DNA of 13,323 nucleotides from an uncultured Eubacteriales bacterium. Lineage in GTDB: Bacteria; Bacillota; Clostridia; Oscillospirales; CAG-272. Every line of letters begins with the position of its first letter. The first letter of the stretch is position 1. The notes below the pieces were generated by a model. That model was not told the origin of the DNA. It worked only from the letters and a program-made list of their open reading frames with translations, and ran no database searches. The stretch lies in the NCBI GenBank assembly GCA_934474225.1, contig CAKSLU010000036.1:1-13323 (forward strand), given 5' to 3'. Position numbers and translations under genes: made by a program. Of the stretch, positions 11,887 through 13,323 are shown one piece after another.

Positions 11887-13323
11887 TCAATAATCCGCCA
11901 TGGCGATATACTTTGCGCCGTTTTCGGCGATGTATTCGCGGCGGCGGGCAACATTGTCGCCGAGCATCAGCTCAAACATGTCGTCTGTGGCGGCGGCATC
12001 GGTGGGCATCACGGCGATGAGGCGGCGGGTCGCCGGGTTCATCGTGGTGCGCCACATCATGTCCGGCTCGTTCTCGCCGAGACCTTTGGAGCGCTGCAAG
12101 GTGTATTTGATCTTCTTTTCATCGAGATTTTTGAGGATTTCCGCCTTTTCAAACTCGTTGTAGGCAAAATAAATCTCATCCTTTGTGCTGATTTCAAACA
12201 GCGGCGACTCGGCGATGAAGACCTTGCCGCGCTCAATCAGCGTGGGGAGCAGCCGATAGAACAGCGTGAGCAGCAGCGTGCGAATCTGAAAGCCGTCCTC
12301 GTCCGCATCCGTGCAGATGATGATTTTGCTCCAACGGAGTGCATCCGGGTCAAACAGCGCAAGGTCGCCGCGCTCCTTGCCTCGGAACTCCACGCCGCAG
12401 CCGATGACGCGCAGAAGGTCGACGATGATGTCGCTCTCGAAAATGCGCTTGGTGGACGCCTTCAGACAGTTGAGCGTCTTGCCGCGCACCGGGATGATCG
12501 CCTGGAAGGTCGCGTCGCGCCCCTGCTTGCAGGAGCTGCGCGCGCTGTCGCCCTCGACGATGTACAGTTCGCGGACGGCAGGGTCCTTGGAGCGGCAGTT
12601 GTCGAACTTCTCCACGCGGTTCGACAGGTCGGTCGCGGAGGCCTGCAGTTTCTTCTTGATGTCGCTGCGCGTCTGCTCCGCCGACTCGCGGGCGCGCTTG
12701 TTTGCCATGACCTGGCGCGCAAAAATCTCGCCGTCGGCGGGGTGCTCGGCAAAGTAGACCTCGAGATTGTGCTTTAAGAAGTCGGTCAGCGCATCCTTGA
12801 TGAAGACATTGGTGATGGCTTTCTTCGTCTGATTTTCATACGAGGTCTGCGTGGAAAAGCTGTTGATAATGAGGATGAGGCAGTCCTCAATGTCGGCAAA
12901 GCCGATTTTGCTCTCGTTTTTCTTGTACGCGCCCGCCGCTTTCAGATACTTGTCCGCGGCGTAGACAAACGCGGTGCGCACCGCCTTGTCGGGCGAACCG
13001 CCGTGCTCGAGAAAGCTGGAATTGTGGTAATACTCGATGCGGCTGACCGTATTCGAGAAGCAGAAGGCGACCTCGGCGCGCAGCTTGTAATCGTCCTTGT
13101 CCTCGCGGTCGCGGCCGCTGCATTCCAGCGTCCAAAGCACCGGCTCGGTCAGTGCCGTGCCGTTTGCAATCTCGCGGATATAGTCGGCGATGCCGTTTTC
13201 GTAGACAAATTCCTCGGTGTCAAAGCCGCCGTCCTCATTTTCAAAATGCAGGACGAATTTCAGCCCCTTGTTGACGACCGACTGGCGCTGCAGCGTGCCC
13301 TCAAAGAAGTCGCGCGGGATGGC
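11887..13323 (-). CDS. Type IIA DNA topoisomerase subunit B (GyrB/ParE-like), C-terminal part
   Basis: The frame is open to the window edge, so the N-terminal ATPase head is missing and 478 residues are visible. They cover the end of the transducer domain (FSTQTSYENQTKKAI, in place of the usual FEGQTKTKLGN), the helix with the AREAAE-like KRARESAEQTRSD, and the TOPRIM domain. There the catalytic glutamate lies in EGDSA (about 12540-12557) and the metal-binding acidic motif is DADEDG (12292-12309). RSKGLGENEPDMMWRTTMNP and REYIAENGAKYI close it. It diverges from canonical GyrB: EGDSARSSCKQGRD where EGDSAGGSAKQGRD is usual. To my recollection this fits a second topoisomerase B paralogue found in Clostridia. 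Its A subunit does not follow; a terminator and the T-box operon do. Confidence 0.9.
   Translation of the reverse strand, partial: AIPRDFFEGTLQRQSVVNKGLKFVLHFENEDGGFDTEEFVYENGIADYIREIANGTALTEPVLWTLECSGRDREDKDDYKLRAEVAFCFSNTVSRIEYYHNSSFLEHGGSPDKAVRTAFVYAADKYLKAAGAYKKNESKIGFADIEDCLILIINSFSTQTSYENQTKKAITNVFIKDALTDFLKHNLEVYFAEHPADGEIFARQVMANKRARESAEQTRSDIKKKLQASATDLSNRVEKFDNCRSKDPAVRELYIVEGDSARSSCKQGRDATFQAIIPVRGKTLNCLKASTKRIFESDIIVDLLRVIGCGVEFRGKERGDLALFDPDALRWSKIIICTDADEDGFQIRTLLLTLFYRLLPTLIERGKVFIAESPLFEISTKDEIYFAYNEFEKAEILKNLDEKKIKYTLQRSKGLGENEPDMMWRTTMNPATRRLIAVMPTDAAATDDMFELMLGDNVARRREYIAENGAKYIAMADY

Noticed and set aside
11770..12777. Plus-strand ORF of about 335 codons
   Set aside because: Antisense to the topoisomerase gene; it also runs through its terminator.

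Overview
The window looks like chromosomal DNA of a GC-rich Clostridia bacterium, most likely of the Oscillospiraceae/Ruminococcaceae type. The grounds are Gram-positive ribosome binding sites (AGGAGG-like), near-consensus TTGACA/TATAAT promoters with extended -10 TG, a T-box leader, a clostridial-type GyrB/ParE paralogue, an Mbeg1-like (DUF2974) hydrolase and a PF04392 ABC transporter. There is no transposase, phage gene, CRISPR array, rRNA or tRNA. The genus is an inference; no marker gene fixes it.

Layout. (1) 1-291, plus: 3' end of an XRE-type regulator, closed by a perfect terminator. (2) 395-1504, plus: an ion/anion transporter of the ArsB/NhaD/SLC13 superfamily with its own extended -10 promoter. 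(3) 1505-2315: about 810 bp without a gene, packed with intergenic repeats. Its right part is a 363-bp block holding seven small hairpins separated by a 7-nt spacer that flips orientation half way. (4) 2316-4063, minus: a CarD-family regulator followed by the 23S rRNA methyltransferase RlmI. (5) 4213-6468, minus: a tightly coupled three-gene operon, QueH (epoxyqueuosine reductase), an Mbeg1-like alpha/beta hydrolase and a DUF523/TudS-like Fe-S protein. (6) 6608-7081, plus: a YbaK/EbsC-type aminoacyl-tRNA deacylase, divergent from queH. (7) 7118-8227, minus: two unrecognised membrane proteins that share an 'SPDG' extracytoplasmic segment, under a strong TTGACA-17-TATATT promoter. (8) 8228-8599: promoter followed by repeat elements. 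(9) 8600-11373, minus: a TrpXYZ-like ABC importer (lipoprotein, permease, ATPase) under a T-box leader whose specifier reads as UAC (Tyr). (10) 11887-13323, minus: the C-terminal part of a divergent type IIA topoisomerase B subunit, cut by the window edge.

How it fits together. Several genes concern translation: RlmI modifies 23S rRNA, QueH makes tRNA queuosine, YbaK clears mischarged tRNA, the DUF523 protein may desulfurate thiolated bases, and the T-box senses tRNA charging. The clearest regulatory logic is the transporter operon: uncharged tRNA-Tyr should favour the antiterminator and switch on uptake of an aromatic amino acid or a precursor.

The coding regions belong mostly to known families. 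The least explained sequence is the hairpin array at 2080-2300 and the repeat mosaics around it.
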